Shown here: positions 25,568 through 35,790 of the stretch, piece by piece
Layout: the number at the start of each line of letters is the position of its first letter
How positions within the stretch are numbered: position 1 is the first letter of the stretch
Source: Marinomonas algicola
Lineage (GTDB): Bacteria > Pseudomonadota > Gammaproteobacteria > Pseudomonadales > Marinomonadaceae
NCBI RefSeq assembly: GCF_014805825.1
Contig: NZ_CP061941.1
Location: 868,001 to 932,000 of the forward strand
DNA: 64,000 bases
Reading direction: 5' to 3'
Notes under the pieces: generated by a model
What the model saw: the letters and a program-made list of their open reading frames with translations, nothing else
Database searches by the model: none
What the model was told of the DNA's origin: nothing
Translations under genes and position numbers: made by a program

Positions 25568-25620
25568 GAATGACCGAACAAAATGGTGGTAGCCTAATTT
25601 CCTATCACTGAGTTGAATGT

Positions 25621-26688
25621 TCACGAATGATTACGACCTGATAATGAGCTGCGCGTGTTCATTCTAGATTCAATGTTTTTTAAAAGAGAGGTTCTATGAA
25701 AGACGGTACCTCCAATTATACCAATGGCACTCCCAATAGAGATGTCCACTAACCTATGTTGCAATAATACTTCAGTGGTCATATTAGCGCTGGTGAATTC
25801 AGCCATAATAACAGTGAGGGGAGTAATAAAAATGACCGCGGCACCATAGTTTTTTACAATTAACAGTTCCACAAGAAATTGAAAGAGAATCATCCAAACA
25901 GCCAAGTGCCAATCGTTTGGATTTAAAGAGAAAACGAACCAAGCAACACCCATTCCAATAGCGGTGCCTACGATTCGATGAATATTGCGATGCCAAATCA
26001 TGCGGAAAGTGGCTCCTTGCAAAATGGCGGCACAGGAAATGGGTACCCAAAGTGCGTTTGGCAAAGACATCATCAAAGCGACTATATAAGAAAAGGTAAT
26101 GCAGAATGCCACTAAAGCCGCTTCCAGCAGAATGGCGTTTACTCGTGGATCTGTTTCAACGCGAGTTTGAGGTAAGGCATTCTCATGGGTGATCAGGCTG
26201 TAAAAGAAAGCCAGTCCGCACGACAACATCGCTCCGAGCGCAACCATGCCAACATTGTTAGCAAATGTACTTAAATCAAAAGGTAAATAAATGGCTAAGG
26301 CCGATACTAGAATGAAGAAAAAACTACCGGGGTTAGGCAAGCCATAATAACGGGTAATGACTATTGAGCCGAAAGACAAAAAAGCCAGTGCGAGCGCGGC
26401 AAAATAGTGATTAAAGCTCGCAAGGGAGCCAATACTAAAACACACCATAAAACCAAAAGAGCACAAAGCTAGGGTTACCATTCGATGAGATATGCGGGTT
26501 TTAGGTAAATACAAAATAACCATGGCCCCTAAGCTGGATAAAGTTGAGAGCGCAAATTGACCTACGGCGGCACCAATTAAAACGGGTATTCCGACACATA
26601 CTGCAGCCAGCACCGCAATATGCCAAGGGCGTTTAATATCACTCCAAGAGAAAAGGCTTTTAAATTGAGCTAATAGACTAGTAAGCAA
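25621..26688 (-). CDS. FUSC-family inner-membrane protein (aromatic-acid exporter type)
   Basis: 355 residues with about ten to eleven membrane helices. The C-terminal half (LPNALWVPISCAAILQG, MIWHRNIHRIVGTAIGMGVA) is the FUSC/ArAE domain. It is shorter than YccS and lacks the long cytoplasmic domain. I chose TTG 26688 because a perfect AAGGAGG lies 6 nt upstream; the longer ATG start at 26742 has no site. FUSC proteins relate to efflux of aromatic acids; substrate unknown. Confidence 0.78.
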   Translation of the reverse strand: MLTSLLAQFKSLFSWSDIKRPWHIAVLAAVCVGIPVLIGAAVGQFALSTLSSLGAMVILYLPKTRISHRMVTLALCSFGFMVCFSIGSLASFNHYFAALALAFLSFGSIVITRYYGLPNPGSFFFILVSALAIYLPFDLSTFANNVGMVALGAMLSCGLAFFYSLITHENALPQTRVETDPRVNAILLEAALVAFCITFSYIVALMMSLPNALWVPISCAAILQGATFRMIWHRNIHRIVGTAIGMGVAWFVFSLNPNDWHLAVWMILFQFLVELLIVKNYGAAVIFITPLTVIMAEFTSANMTTEVLLQHRLVDISIGSAIGIIGGTVFHRTSLLKNIESRMNTRSSLSGRNHS

Positions 26689-26874
26689 GCTCACCTCCTT
26701 ATAATATTGTTTAGTTGATAAACAGTATAGCATCAATCTCATTCAGTAATGATGGAACAAGCGTGGAGATCGCCTCTATTTGTGATCTAATGCTGGTTGT
26801 TTATTCTCGCTTTGCTAACGGATAAACTGAACAAGGAGTCGATTTTCCGAAACCTGAAATGAAAAGTGGAGATT

Positions 26875-27087
26875 ATGGCTAAATTAGATTTTTCGGTGAT
26901 GAATAAAGAAACAAGCGATTCTTTTCATAGGCAAAAGGCGCAAATAAAAAAAGTCTTGGCGGGTAAAGCTGTTAATTGTGATCGGTGTCAGCAAATGCTG
27001 CTTCTCGTACCGAAGAACAGAGAGGGTTTTGCGTATATAACCTGTAAAAAGGGTTGCTCAAATATTGAATTGGAAGTGGAGAATTAG
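26875..27087 (+). CDS. Small zinc-ribbon-like protein
   Basis: 70 residues. A basic helix (FHRQKAQIKKVLAGKAV) precedes two Cys pairs, NCDRCQQ and TCKKGCSN, able to bind zinc. No known function. Start ATG 26875 has GTGGAG a few nt upstream. Monocistronic, ends at a bidirectional terminator. Confidence 0.7.
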   Translation: MAKLDFSVMNKETSDSFHRQKAQIKKVLAGKAVNCDRCQQMLLLVPKNREGFAYITCKKGCSNIELEVEN

Positions 27088-27118
27088 CAACCGACTTACT
27101 CTTACTTTGTCAATGGCT

Positions 27119-27154
27119 CAAAAAAGCACCGGCTAAAAAACAGGTGCTTTTTTG
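27119..27154. terminator. Bidirectional terminator between convergent genes
   Basis: AAAAAGCACC at 27121-27130 pairs with GGTGCTTTTTT at 27143-27153; T-run on both strands. It serves the zinc-ribbon gene and the RND operon. Confidence 0.85.
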
Positions 27155-27186
27155 GGTTGTAAAGTCCATTTTTTTAGGGACAGCAG

Positions 27187-30100
27187 TTACTCTTCTGTTG
27201 TCGATAACCCATCTGGGCGTTTTGAGAAAATTCGACGCACAATCACAAAGAATAATGGAACAAAAAAGATGGCCAAAACCGTTGCTGTTAATGTTCCACC
27301 CACGATACCTGAACCAATAGAAATCCGGCTGTTGGCGCCAGCACCAGAAGAGAGAACTAATGGCATGGTTCCGACGATAAAGGCCATGGATGTCATGATA
27401 ATGGGGCGTAACCTTAGGCGAGCCGCTTGTGCCGCGGCGTCCCAGACATTGGCCCCATTTCGATACGCCGCTTCAGCGAACTCGACGATCAGAATGGCAT
27501 TTTTTGACGAAAGTCCTATGGTCGTTAACAACGCGACCTGGAAGTACACATCATTTTCTAATCCTCTTAAGTGCGCCGCCGCGGCAGCACCAATGACGCC
27601 CAGTGGAATGACTAAGATGACGGACAAAGGGACAGTCCAGCTTTCATATAATGCAGCAAGACACAAAAATACCACTAAAATGGAAATGGCATACAGTGTT
27701 TGAGTTTGTCCGCTCGATAAGCGCTCTTGATAAGATAACCCACTCCATGCCCCAGTCACCCCACCTGTCAAAGAGTCTGATACACGTTCTAATTCGTCCA
27801 TTGCCTCTCCAGAACTTACGCCATTGGCGCCAGACCCTTGTATTTCGTAAGACGCAGAACCATTAAAACGGCTCAAGCTTTTAGGACCATTGGTCCACTC
27901 GCTTGTGGCAAATGCAGAGAAAGGCGTCATGGTGTTGTCTTTGCTACGAACATACCAGTTCTGTAAGTCTTCAGGAGAAGAGCGATATTTCGCATCACCC
28001 TGCATATAGACGGTTTTTACTCTACCACGATCAATGAAATCATTGACATATCGACCCGCCCAAGCACTGCTCAAGGTTGAACTGATATCGGATAATGACA
28101 GGCCAAGAGCCGATGCTTTCTCTTGGTCAATATCAATGTGCAGCTGTGGTGCTTCCGAATCAGAACCGAGACGAACGCCAGTTAATAGAGGGCTTGTGTT
28201 TGCGTTTTGTAATAAGGCATTACGCATTTCTAAAAGGGTGGCGCGATCAGTATTACCACTGGCTTGAAGCTGGAAGGTAAAACCACTACTTTGGCCCAGG
28301 CCTCGAATAGAGGGGGGGATCAAAGAGAAAATTCTAGCGTCCCTTAAGCCTGCAAAACCACCATATGAGCGGCCAACAATTGCACTTGCACTGTCTTCTG
28401 GCGCAAGACGTTCGCTCCAATCTTTTAAGGAGACAAAAGCCATACCTGCATTTTGCCCACTGCCCATAAAGTTGAAGCCGGAAATTGTAAAGATGGCGTC
28501 CACATTACTTTTTTCTTTTTCAAGGAAATAAGACTCTATTTCTCTCATGACTTTATCTGTACGAGACATGGAGGCACCTTCAGGTAAAGAGACCATTACC
28601 ATTACGCGTCCTTGGTCTTCTGTAGGGAGGAAGCCAGAAGGTAAAGAATTCATTAATCCGATTAAACCCGCCACAATCATGCCGTAAATAAGCATCCAAC
28701 GAATCGGTGTTTTAATGATCCGACTTACACCTCCAGAGTACTTATTGGTCGCTCCATCAAATGTGCGGTTAAACCAGCCACCTAAGCCTTTTTGATTACT
28801 TTTATGATTTGATTTTAATAATGTGGCACACAACGCAGGGGTCAAGGTCAGTGCAACAATGACTGACAATATCATTGAAGAAACGATTGTGATTGAGAAT
28901 TGTCGATAAATAACGCCCGTAGAGCCACTGAAGAAAGCCATTGGAAGAAATACGGCCGATAAGACAACCGCAATACCAATTAATGCACTGGTAATTTCTT
29001 TCATGGATTTAATGGTCGATTCTTTTGGCGACAGTTTTTCCTCTTCCATGACGCGCTCTACGTTTTCCACGACAACGATCGCATCATCGACCAGAAGTCC
29101 GATAGATAAGACGATACCAAACATGGTTAAGGTATTAATAGAATAACCAAACAGTTCCAGTACGCCAAAAGTACCGAGAAGTACAACTGGTACAGCAATG
29201 GCCGGGATTAATGTAGCACGCCAGTTCTGTAAGAAAATGAACATGACAATGATAACCAATACAATGGCTTCAAACAGCGTTTTAACCACTTCCTCAATGG
29301 AGATTCTTATGAAGCTGGTGTTATCAACAGGATAAGCCAGTTTATAACCATCCGGTAAATTTTTAGAAAAATCATTTAATACGTTTTTAACAGACTCTGA
29401 GGTGGATAAAGCGTTTCCTTCTGGTGACAGCATGACCGCTAGGCCTGACGCTGGGTGACCGTTTAAACGTGTGATGTAGGAATACGATTCATTGCCTAAT
29501 TCGACCTTAGCAACATGGCTGAGGCGCACGGTGGCACCACTGTTGTCGTAGGCGAGAATAATGTCTTTGAACTGCTCCGCTGTTTGTAGTTTAGATTGAG
29601 CCGTAACCGTGACATTGAGTTCCTGTCCATCGATGACAGGATAGGCGCCTAAACTACCGGCCGCAACCTGAGTGTTTTGTGCAGAAATCGCGGCCGAAAC
29701 ATCTGAAGGCATCAGTTTATAAGACGCGAGTTTGAGTGGGTCTAACCAAATACGCATTGCGTATTCAGAGCCGAATACCTGAATACTACCAACACCTTCA
29801 ACACGAGAAACGGGGTCTTGCAGGCTTGCCACTAGGAAGTCTGAAATATCACCGGCAGAGCTCTTATCTGTTTCATCATAAATCGCAGCGATCAACAAAA
29901 AATCAGAGTTAGATTTTTTAACTGTGACACCGTTTTGTTGTACAGAAGTGGGCAAACTTGATGTAACTTGTTGGATCTTATTTTGAATTTGGACCTGTGC
30001 AATATCCGGATCTGTTCCTTGTTCAAAGGTAACGTTAATGCTTGATCGACCAGTAGAACTACTTGATGATGAAAAGTACAAAAGACCATCTAGCCCTGTA

Positions 30101-30309
30101 AGTTGTTGCTCAAGGATTTGAGTAACACTGTTCTCAACCGTTTCAGCCGAAGCACCGGAATAGGTGGCTGAAATACTGATTGTTGGAGGTGCTACGTCTG
30201 GGTATTGAGCGATTGGTAGGGCATTGATAGAAGCAAGGCCTGCTAGCATTATTGCAATTGAAATTACCCATGCAAAGACAGGGCGATTAATAAAAAAATG
30301 AGCAATCAT
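27187..30309 (-). CDS. RND multidrug efflux pump, inner-membrane transporter (AcrB/MexB type)
   Basis: 1040 residues, the HAE1 length. N terminus FINRPVFAWVISIAIMLAG and SVTQILEQQLTGLDGLLYF are family signatures. The proton-relay Asp pair lies in GLLVDDAIVVVENVERVM near residue 407, and the second half repeats the fold (GLSSKNAILIVEFA). It exports amphiphilic compounds from periplasm and inner leaflet in a trimer. The adaptor gene is 3 bp upstream in the same transcript. No TolC-type outer channel is in the operon, so a chromosomal TolC elsewhere is presumed. Confidence 0.95.
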   Translation of the reverse strand: MIAHFFINRPVFAWVISIAIMLAGLASINALPIAQYPDVAPPTISISATYSGASAETVENSVTQILEQQLTGLDGLLYFSSSSSSTGRSSINVTFEQGTDPDIAQVQIQNKIQQVTSSLPTSVQQNGVTVKKSNSDFLLIAAIYDETDKSSAGDISDFLVASLQDPVSRVEGVGSIQVFGSEYAMRIWLDPLKLASYKLMPSDVSAAISAQNTQVAAGSLGAYPVIDGQELNVTVTAQSKLQTAEQFKDIILAYDNSGATVRLSHVAKVELGNESYSYITRLNGHPASGLAVMLSPEGNALSTSESVKNVLNDFSKNLPDGYKLAYPVDNTSFIRISIEEVVKTLFEAIVLVIIVMFIFLQNWRATLIPAIAVPVVLLGTFGVLELFGYSINTLTMFGIVLSIGLLVDDAIVVVENVERVMEEEKLSPKESTIKSMKEITSALIGIAVVLSAVFLPMAFFSGSTGVIYRQFSITIVSSMILSVIVALTLTPALCATLLKSNHKSNQKGLGGWFNRTFDGATNKYSGGVSRIIKTPIRWMLIYGMIVAGLIGLMNSLPSGFLPTEDQGRVMVMVSLPEGASMSRTDKVMREIESYFLEKEKSNVDAIFTISGFNFMGSGQNAGMAFVSLKDWSERLAPEDSASAIVGRSYGGFAGLRDARIFSLIPPSIRGLGQSSGFTFQLQASGNTDRATLLEMRNALLQNANTSPLLTGVRLGSDSEAPQLHIDIDQEKASALGLSLSDISSTLSSAWAGRYVNDFIDRGRVKTVYMQGDAKYRSSPEDLQNWYVRSKDNTMTPFSAFATSEWTNGPKSLSRFNGSASYEIQGSGANGVSSGEAMDELERVSDSLTGGVTGAWSGLSYQERLSSGQTQTLYAISILVVFLCLAALYESWTVPLSVILVIPLGVIGAAAAAHLRGLENDVYFQVALLTTIGLSSKNAILIVEFAEAAYRNGANVWDAAAQAARLRLRPIIMTSMAFIVGTMPLVLSSGAGANSRISIGSGIVGGTLTATVLAIFFVPLFFVIVRRIFSKRPDGLSTTEE

Positions 30310-30312
30310 ATT

Positions 30313-31503
30313 TTAATTCCCTTGAGTCGAAGAGGTACTCGCATTGGCTGCGATAATAGCCCCTGTTTGGCTGTCACGTTGCATATTTACAATCGTAACC
30401 TCGCTCCCGGTTTTGGCTTTTAATGTGCCTTCCATTATCACTTTATCGCCAGATTGAATACCGGAAAGGACCAACCATTGATTGCCAATCGTTCTATCAA
30501 CCGTTAAATCCCTTTGTTCAACAATATTGTTTTGATTTACGATATAGGCAATAGGATTGCCTTTTACATCTCTAAACACACCTTGTTGAGGTACTAATAT
30601 CGCTTCATTGTGGGTTAGCTCATGAATTTTTCCGCGAACAAACATCCCTGGTAGTAATAAGTTGTCAGGGTTAGGAAATTCGGCTCGAAGAGTAACACTG
30701 CCTGTTGACTCGTCAACGCTGACTTCTCGTGCTTTTAATACGCCTTCGTATTGGTATTGAGATCCATCCTCTAATGTTAAAGACACTTGGTTTGTGCCTT
30801 TCTCAACATTCTTTTGGGATAGAAATGTTCTTTGTTTTAATTGGTCTAAACTGGTTTGAGCTAAATCTACGAAAATAGGGTCTAAAGAGCGAACCGTTGT
30901 CATGACCGTTGCTTGGCTGCCCGTTACTAATGCACCCACTGTCACTTGAGAAATACCTATACGGCCATCGATTGGCGATCGAATTTTGGTATAATCTAGA
31001 TTGATTTTCGCATTTTCTAAGGCGGCTTCTGAGCCTTTTTGCTTAGCTACCGCGGCTAAATAAGCAACATGTGCATCGTCTAAATCTTGTTGAGAAACGT
31101 TATTTTGCTTTCTTAACTCTGTGTAGCGTGTGTTTTTAAGTTGGGCTGATTTAAGGCTAGCATTGGCGGATTCTAAATCGGCTTGAGCTTGCTTATAGGA
31201 AGAAAGGTAGGTTGAATCATCTAGCTCGTATAATAACGCGCCTTTTTTAACGTTTTGGCCTTCTTCAAAAAAACGTTTTTTCACTATTCCACCGACTTGT
31301 GGTCGAATTTCAGCGACCAAACTAGAAGTCGTTCGTCCAGCTAATTCCGTTTTCAAGTCTGTTTTTTGAGCTTCAATTGTGATTACTCCGACTTGCACTT
31401 TTGGTTTTGGGGGTGTGGTTGATTTTACTTCCTCCTTTTCTTGACAGCCAGCCAATAACAGAACAAGCAACACACTTGAAGCATATTTTAATTTAGACAA
31501 CAT
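30313..31503 (-). CDS. RND efflux periplasmic adaptor (AcrA/MexA type)
   Basis: 396-residue lipoprotein. Lipobox VLLLAGC with Cys20, then the lipoyl half-motif (GGIVKKRFFEEGQNVKKG), a helical hairpin, second lipoyl half (NLDYTKIRSPIDGRIG), beta barrel and membrane-proximal domain. It bridges the RND pump and the outer-membrane channel. Same operon as the pump. Confidence 0.93.
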   Translation of the reverse strand: MLSKLKYASSVLLVLLLAGCQEKEEVKSTTPPKPKVQVGVITIEAQKTDLKTELAGRTTSSLVAEIRPQVGGIVKKRFFEEGQNVKKGALLYELDDSTYLSSYKQAQADLESANASLKSAQLKNTRYTELRKQNNVSQQDLDDAHVAYLAAVAKQKGSEAALENAKINLDYTKIRSPIDGRIGISQVTVGALVTGSQATVMTTVRSLDPIFVDLAQTSLDQLKQRTFLSQKNVEKGTNQVSLTLEDGSQYQYEGVLKAREVSVDESTGSVTLRAEFPNPDNLLLPGMFVRGKIHELTHNEAILVPQQGVFRDVKGNPIAYIVNQNNIVEQRDLTVDRTIGNQWLVLSGIQSGDKVIMEGTLKAKTGSEVTIVNMQRDSQTGAIIAANASTSSTQGN

Positions 31504-31884
31504 TGAGAAGACTTCCTTTCGAAACTGTGAGGGTGATCATTTAGGCTACTATAATATAAGCTTATCTATTTAATACACGTTTAAAAGTGCAAAGAATCAG
31601 TATTATTTAGCTATATTCAGTCGTAGGATATAGAAAATTTAAGCATGAATTGCGCCAGTTTGAAGATGTGCCGATGTGATTGGGCCAGCTGGGAATTTTT
31701 ATAGCTTTTGCTACTCTTTAGAGCACTTTTATTTAATGGTAATAGTATTTTATTATCTAATTAATGGTTGCACTAGAAAAGTACTTTAGAAAATTAAAAG
31801 CCATTTCTTTATTATATTGAAATGGCTTTTGTACTGAGGTGGCAATAACCAATGTATTGAATAGCTGCTGAAATCCATTTAACG
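31504..31884. other. Intergenic region upstream of the RND operon
   Basis: 380 bp, AT-rich, no ORF I trust. It contains the RND promoter on the minus strand; the MarR gene also points away from here. Candidate AT-rich promoter elements occur near 31550-31580, not resolved further. Confidence 0.5.
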
Positions 31885-32343
31885 TTATTCTTTTGACAAT
31901 GTATCCAATGTGTTTAATAACCATTTTAATTCGTCATCCCCTTTTAAGCGTGCAGTCATTATTTTTTCATGCTCGATGACCCTTGCGCTTAATTTTTGGA
32001 AAAATTCTGCTCCATATTTTGTCATAAAGAGAGCATAAGAGCGTCGATCATTTTTTGCAGGTCTGCGTTCGATAACATCCATCCCTTCTAGTTTATCTAC
32101 TGCGGCGACCATGGCCGATCGATCGTTTCCAAGCGCTTGGGCGACAGCCGTTTGAGTCAACCCTGGGTTTTTATCAACAATGGCTATCACGGCAAATAAG
32201 CCAGGGCTAATTCCAAGATCGGAGCAGACTTCAGAAAAATTGGTAAAAAAGTTCATCTGAGCGCGACGTAGACGATAACCAACCAGGCTATTTAATATTC
32301 CAAAGTCTACTGGATTGTCTATGTACTTCGTGTCATCAGCCAT
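31885..32343 (-). CDS. MarR-family transcriptional regulator
   Basis: 152 residues with the MarR winged HTH: FAVIAIVDKNPGLTQTAVAQ, ALGNDRSAMVAAVDKLEGMD and wing ERRPAKNDRRSYALFMT. Located just upstream of, and co-directional with, the RND operon at a distance of 381 bp, so it is the likely repressor of the pump. The 278 bp upstream (32344-32621) hold its promoter and one hairpin. Confidence 0.9.
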   Translation of the reverse strand: MADDTKYIDNPVDFGILNSLVGYRLRRAQMNFFTNFSEVCSDLGISPGLFAVIAIVDKNPGLTQTAVAQALGNDRSAMVAAVDKLEGMDVIERRPAKNDRRSYALFMTKYGAEFFQKLSARVIEHEKIMTARLKGDDELKWLLNTLDTLSKE

Positions 32344-32595
32344 TTCATTCTCATATTTGTCATAAAAGAGGGATTGTAATATAAAATGCGATATTGATGT
32401 TATCCAAAACTGTTTAAGTTTGCATATAAAAACCTTTCATGAATCATGATTGTATCTACGCGAATCCTATTGCAGCGATGCATGACGATTACGTTTATAG
32501 AAGAGGCAACGCTTTGAATGGCAGAAACGACACATTATTACATTGTATAGACAAAGTAGACTTTTCACTGTCTATTATTGCCATCAAGCAGACAA

Positions 32596-32616
32596 CGCCA
32601 GCGTTTGCTGGCGTTA
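32596..32616. terminator. Hairpin at the end of the TRAP operon
   Basis: AACGCCAGC-GTTT-GCTGGCGTT at 32596-32617, a perfect 9-bp stem just past the dctM stop on the minus strand. Only a weak T-tract follows, so termination is likely but not certain. Confidence 0.55.
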
Positions 32617-32621
32617 TATAC

Positions 32622-33941
32622 TTAACCAATTAAATGAACCAATCCAAGCGTGATCCCTGGGAAGAGTATTAATAAAGCCACTCTTATAAAATCAGAGATT
32701 AAAAACGGAATGACACCTTTAAAACATTCTTTTAATTTCAGACTGTCATCGAATGATTTAATAATAAAAACATTCATTCCAACAGGTGGTGTAATGAGAC
32801 CCACCTCGACAACAATCAGAGCCAATATACCAAACCAAATACCAAGGTCGGCTGGTGGAATACCGAAATCCATGACCATTACAATAGGGAAGTAGATTGG
32901 GATGGTCAGTAGAATCATCGCCAAACTGTCTAAGAAACACCCCATTATTAAATAAGTTAATAGCATTAACACTAAGATGGTATACGCTGACAACCCTGAA
33001 TTTTGAATAAGCTCTACGCCTAAGTCTGGTAATCTAGAAAGAGCTATAAATACACTGAATAAATCGGCACCTAATACGATAAAAAAGATCATTGCAGCGG
33101 ATACTGCGGTACGCATTAAACAGACCAGAAGACCGTCAAGTTTCATCTTACCATGCGTAAAGGCCAGTATAGCCGTTAGAATGACCCCGACAGAAGCCGC
33201 TTCAGTAGGCGTAAAAATCCCCATATAGATGCCACCCAGTACAATTAAGAAAATGCCTGTTATGTGCCAAACGTCTTTCGTTGATTTAATCTTTTCTGCA
33301 AGCGTCGTTTTTTCTCCTCGAGGCCCGGATTCAGGGTAAATACGAACATAAATAGCAATAGCAAGAATGTACCCACCGGCCGCTAAAAATCCGGGTATAA
33401 ACGCCGCGATAAACATTTTAGAAATATTTTGTTCTGTTAGAACCGCGAAAATAATGAGCACCATAGATGGTGGAATTAAAATACCTAACGTGCCTCCTGC
33501 CGCCAATGCGCCAGCCGCTAAACTGCCAGAATACTTAAGACGTTTCATTTCTGGTAGGGCGACTTTGCCCATTGTAGACGCTGTCGCAAGTGACGAGCCA
33601 CAAATGGCACCAAATGCGGCACAGCCAGCAACGGCCGCCATGGCAATACCGCCTCTTTGACGACCTATCCAAGTATTGCAGGTTTTAAAGAGCTCGGCCG
33701 TAATACCTGATCGAGTGGCAAGTTCCCCCATTAATAGGAATAGAGGTACAACGGAAAGGTCGTAAGTTGAAAACTTTGAAACAGGTGCGGTACCTAAATA
33801 TTCTAATAGAGCGGGGAGGCCGCCAATAAAGGAATAGCCAATCGCACCACATACCAGCATTGCCAAAGCAATAGGGATACGAATGCTCATTAAAACCAGT
33901 AAGGCTGCCATCATCACAAAAGCTAACTCAATATTACTCAT
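32622..33941 (-). CDS. TRAP transporter large permease (DctM type)
   Basis: 439 residues, about twelve helices, DctM/IT superfamily. Signature blocks: VPLFLLMGELATRSGI, CAAFGAICGSSLATASTMG, AAGGTLGILIPPSMVLIIF and FTPTEAASVGVILT. Transports an organic anion with Na+ together with DctQ and the binding protein. Overlaps dctQ by 8 bp. Confidence 0.93.
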   Translation of the reverse strand: MSNIELAFVMMAALLVLMSIRIPIALAMLVCGAIGYSFIGGLPALLEYLGTAPVSKFSTYDLSVVPLFLLMGELATRSGITAELFKTCNTWIGRQRGGIAMAAVAGCAAFGAICGSSLATASTMGKVALPEMKRLKYSGSLAAGALAAGGTLGILIPPSMVLIIFAVLTEQNISKMFIAAFIPGFLAAGGYILAIAIYVRIYPESGPRGEKTTLAEKIKSTKDVWHITGIFLIVLGGIYMGIFTPTEAASVGVILTAILAFTHGKMKLDGLLVCLMRTAVSAAMIFFIVLGADLFSVFIALSRLPDLGVELIQNSGLSAYTILVLMLLTYLIMGCFLDSLAMILLTIPIYFPIVMVMDFGIPPADLGIWFGILALIVVEVGLITPPVGMNVFIIKSFDDSLKLKECFKGVIPFLISDFIRVALLILFPGITLGLVHLIG

Positions 33942-34437
33942 GATCGCCTCCGCGGAATGTCGTAATCAGTTTATACATGCCGCATAATCCGCAAAGTGTC
34001 ATTGAGATGACGCCGACAATAAACGTCCACCATGTGGGCAGCTCAAGGAGCATGCTTTGTTCTAGGTATTCTTTAGCTTCTAAACCGCTGAGCGACATAC
34101 GATAGGCCATGGTTAAGACGGCCACGGTGAAAACGAGGTCACCAATTATTTCTAAGGTGTGTATCGTGCTAGGAGTACAGTGAGAAGTAAAAAGGTCAAC
34201 GATAACATGTCCTTTTCTTATGTAACATTCTGGCAGAAATAGAAATACAGCCATAGCCAATCCCATCTCTGTGATTTCGTAATCCCCTTCGATTGACTGG
34301 CCCATTGTTGAGCGGCCAATGATGCTTGCGACAGTAACCGCCGCTATACTAAGCATAATAAAGCCACCAGTCAGTGCGAAGACATTGGATAAGCGACCCA
34401 AAAAGGATCGCTGTATATCGGCAGAAAATACTGTCAT
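33934..34437 (-). CDS. TRAP transporter small permease (DctQ type)
   Basis: 167 residues, four helices; IIGRSTMGQSIEGDYEITEM and LFLPECYIRKGHVIVDLF are typical DctQ blocks. Forms the membrane complex with DctM. Lies between the binding-protein gene (23 bp) and dctM (overlap). Confidence 0.9.
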   Translation of the reverse strand: MTVFSADIQRSFLGRLSNVFALTGGFIMLSIAAVTVASIIGRSTMGQSIEGDYEITEMGLAMAVFLFLPECYIRKGHVIVDLFTSHCTPSTIHTLEIIGDLVFTVAVLTMAYRMSLSGLEAKEYLEQSMLLELPTWWTFIVGVISMTLCGLCGMYKLITTFRGGDHE

Positions 34438-34460
34438 GTTAAATCATCCAACAACGTGGC

Positions 34461-35495
34461 TTAATAAGTTGAATATTTTTCGATTAGATCTTTAGTTTTA
34501 TCTAATAAGCGCTGACCGTCGTATCCGTCATCGTTCATGTCTTCAACCCATTTCGTTGTGACGGGTGACATGGCTTTAACCCAACGAGCGTGTTCATCCC
34601 CTTCAATGTAATCAAAGGTATTGCCTTGATCGACGGCAAATTTGCGGGCGAAGACCTCATAGTTATCAAACAGATCCCCAATATGCCCTGCTAGAGGAAT
34701 GTTGGAATTGTTATCAATAACAGCTTGTAAATCAGGCGGCATGCTGTCGTAGACTTTATTGTTCATCGAGAAGATAAAAGCGTTGGCGTATAAACCTGCC
34801 CCTCTAAATTCTGTATGATGTTTGACTAATTCGTAAATTTTCATCGGTAAAACCACTTCATAAGGCAATACCGCAACGTCAATTACCCCTTTTGATAAGG
34901 CGCTTGGCATTTCAGTAACCGGTAAAAATACGGTATTCGCATCAACTTCTCTAAAAGCATCAGACATGACTTTGTTTGGCGCTCGTACTTTTACACCCTC
35001 TAAATCTTCCAGTGTTTTGATGGCTTTATTGCGAGAGTGAAAGGAGCCCGGTGAATGAGTATGTAAGGCAATAACATGCACATCTTTAAGTTCTTCTTGC
35101 AGCTCTTCATTGGCGTATTCTTGTAACGCCATACTGGTTGCTTTTGCTGTTCCAGGTACAAAAGGCAGTTCAAAAGACGTCATTTTTGGGAAGCGCCCAG
35201 GCGTATACCCAGCGACAGTCCAAGACATATCAACAATGCCTTTACGAACTTGATCGAATAATTGAGGTGGTTTACCGCCTAATTGCATGGCTGGATACAC
35301 ATCAATCTTGATACGTCCATTTGAATCTTGCTCGATTTTTTTAGCCCAAGGATCAAGGATTTGACTGTGTGCCATAGACATAGGTGGAAGAAAGTGATGT
35401 AGCTTCAGTGTGAATTCAGGATCGGCTGCAAAAGCATTAATTGACATGACAGAGCCTGCAACAAGGGCTAAGCCCTGTACTTTAATCTTATTCAT
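34461..35495 (-). CDS. TRAP transporter substrate-binding protein (DctP type)
   Basis: 344 residues with Sec signal peptide (LALVAGSVMSINAFA). The DctP fold blocks are visible: LKLHHFLPPMSMAHSQILDPW, DVYPAMQLGGKPPQLFDQVR, and EDLEGVKVRAPNKVMSDAF, whose Arg normally contacts the ligand carboxylate. Divergent from the CoA operon at 35791, so its ligand is probably the acid that operon degrades. Confidence 0.92.
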   Translation of the reverse strand: MNKIKVQGLALVAGSVMSINAFAADPEFTLKLHHFLPPMSMAHSQILDPWAKKIEQDSNGRIKIDVYPAMQLGGKPPQLFDQVRKGIVDMSWTVAGYTPGRFPKMTSFELPFVPGTAKATSMALQEYANEELQEELKDVHVIALHTHSPGSFHSRNKAIKTLEDLEGVKVRAPNKVMSDAFREVDANTVFLPVTEMPSALSKGVIDVAVLPYEVVLPMKIYELVKHHTEFRGAGLYANAFIFSMNNKVYDSMPPDLQAVIDNNSNIPLAGHIGDLFDNYEVFARKFAVDQGNTFDYIEGDEHARWVKAMSPVTTKWVEDMNDDGYDGQRLLDKTKDLIEKYSTY

Positions 35496-35628
35496 TTTAT
35501 CACCTTATTTTTTTTTGTTATTCAGTGTTTTTTTTAAGTAACTTAACAAGCATAGCCCACAACGCTGAGCAGGGAAGTTAGGCCTGACTTTTTCTTTCAA
35601 ATCTAAGGACAATCTATTTGTGACACAG

Positions 35629-35735
35629 ATTGTTGTGCTTTGCAACAATACTGGGCATAAGTTTTTTACTTTGATGATTCAAAAAATGCAAGACAATACA
35701 AAATGTTTGCAAAATAAATAGTTGTAATGTACAAC
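35629..35735. promoter_or_regulatory. Two GTTG-N7-CAAC palindromes in a divergent promoter region
   Basis: ATTGTTG-TGCTTTG-CAACAAT at 35629-35649 and GTTGTA-ATG-TACAAC at 35721-35735. Both contain GTTG-N7-CAAC. They lie in the 295-bp gap between divergent dctP and the CoA operon, so they are candidate operators. The second resembles FadR/GntR-type sites. No gene is seen in this gap. Confidence 0.6.
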
Positions 35736-35790
35736 ATATTTTATATATCCCAAGGTAACTCAATAAAAATATAAAATTTGAGGATTCAAG

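Noticed and set aside
27152..27703. Plus-strand ORF of 183 residues overlapping the RND gene
   Set aside because: Antisense shadow of the conserved C-terminal part of the pump.
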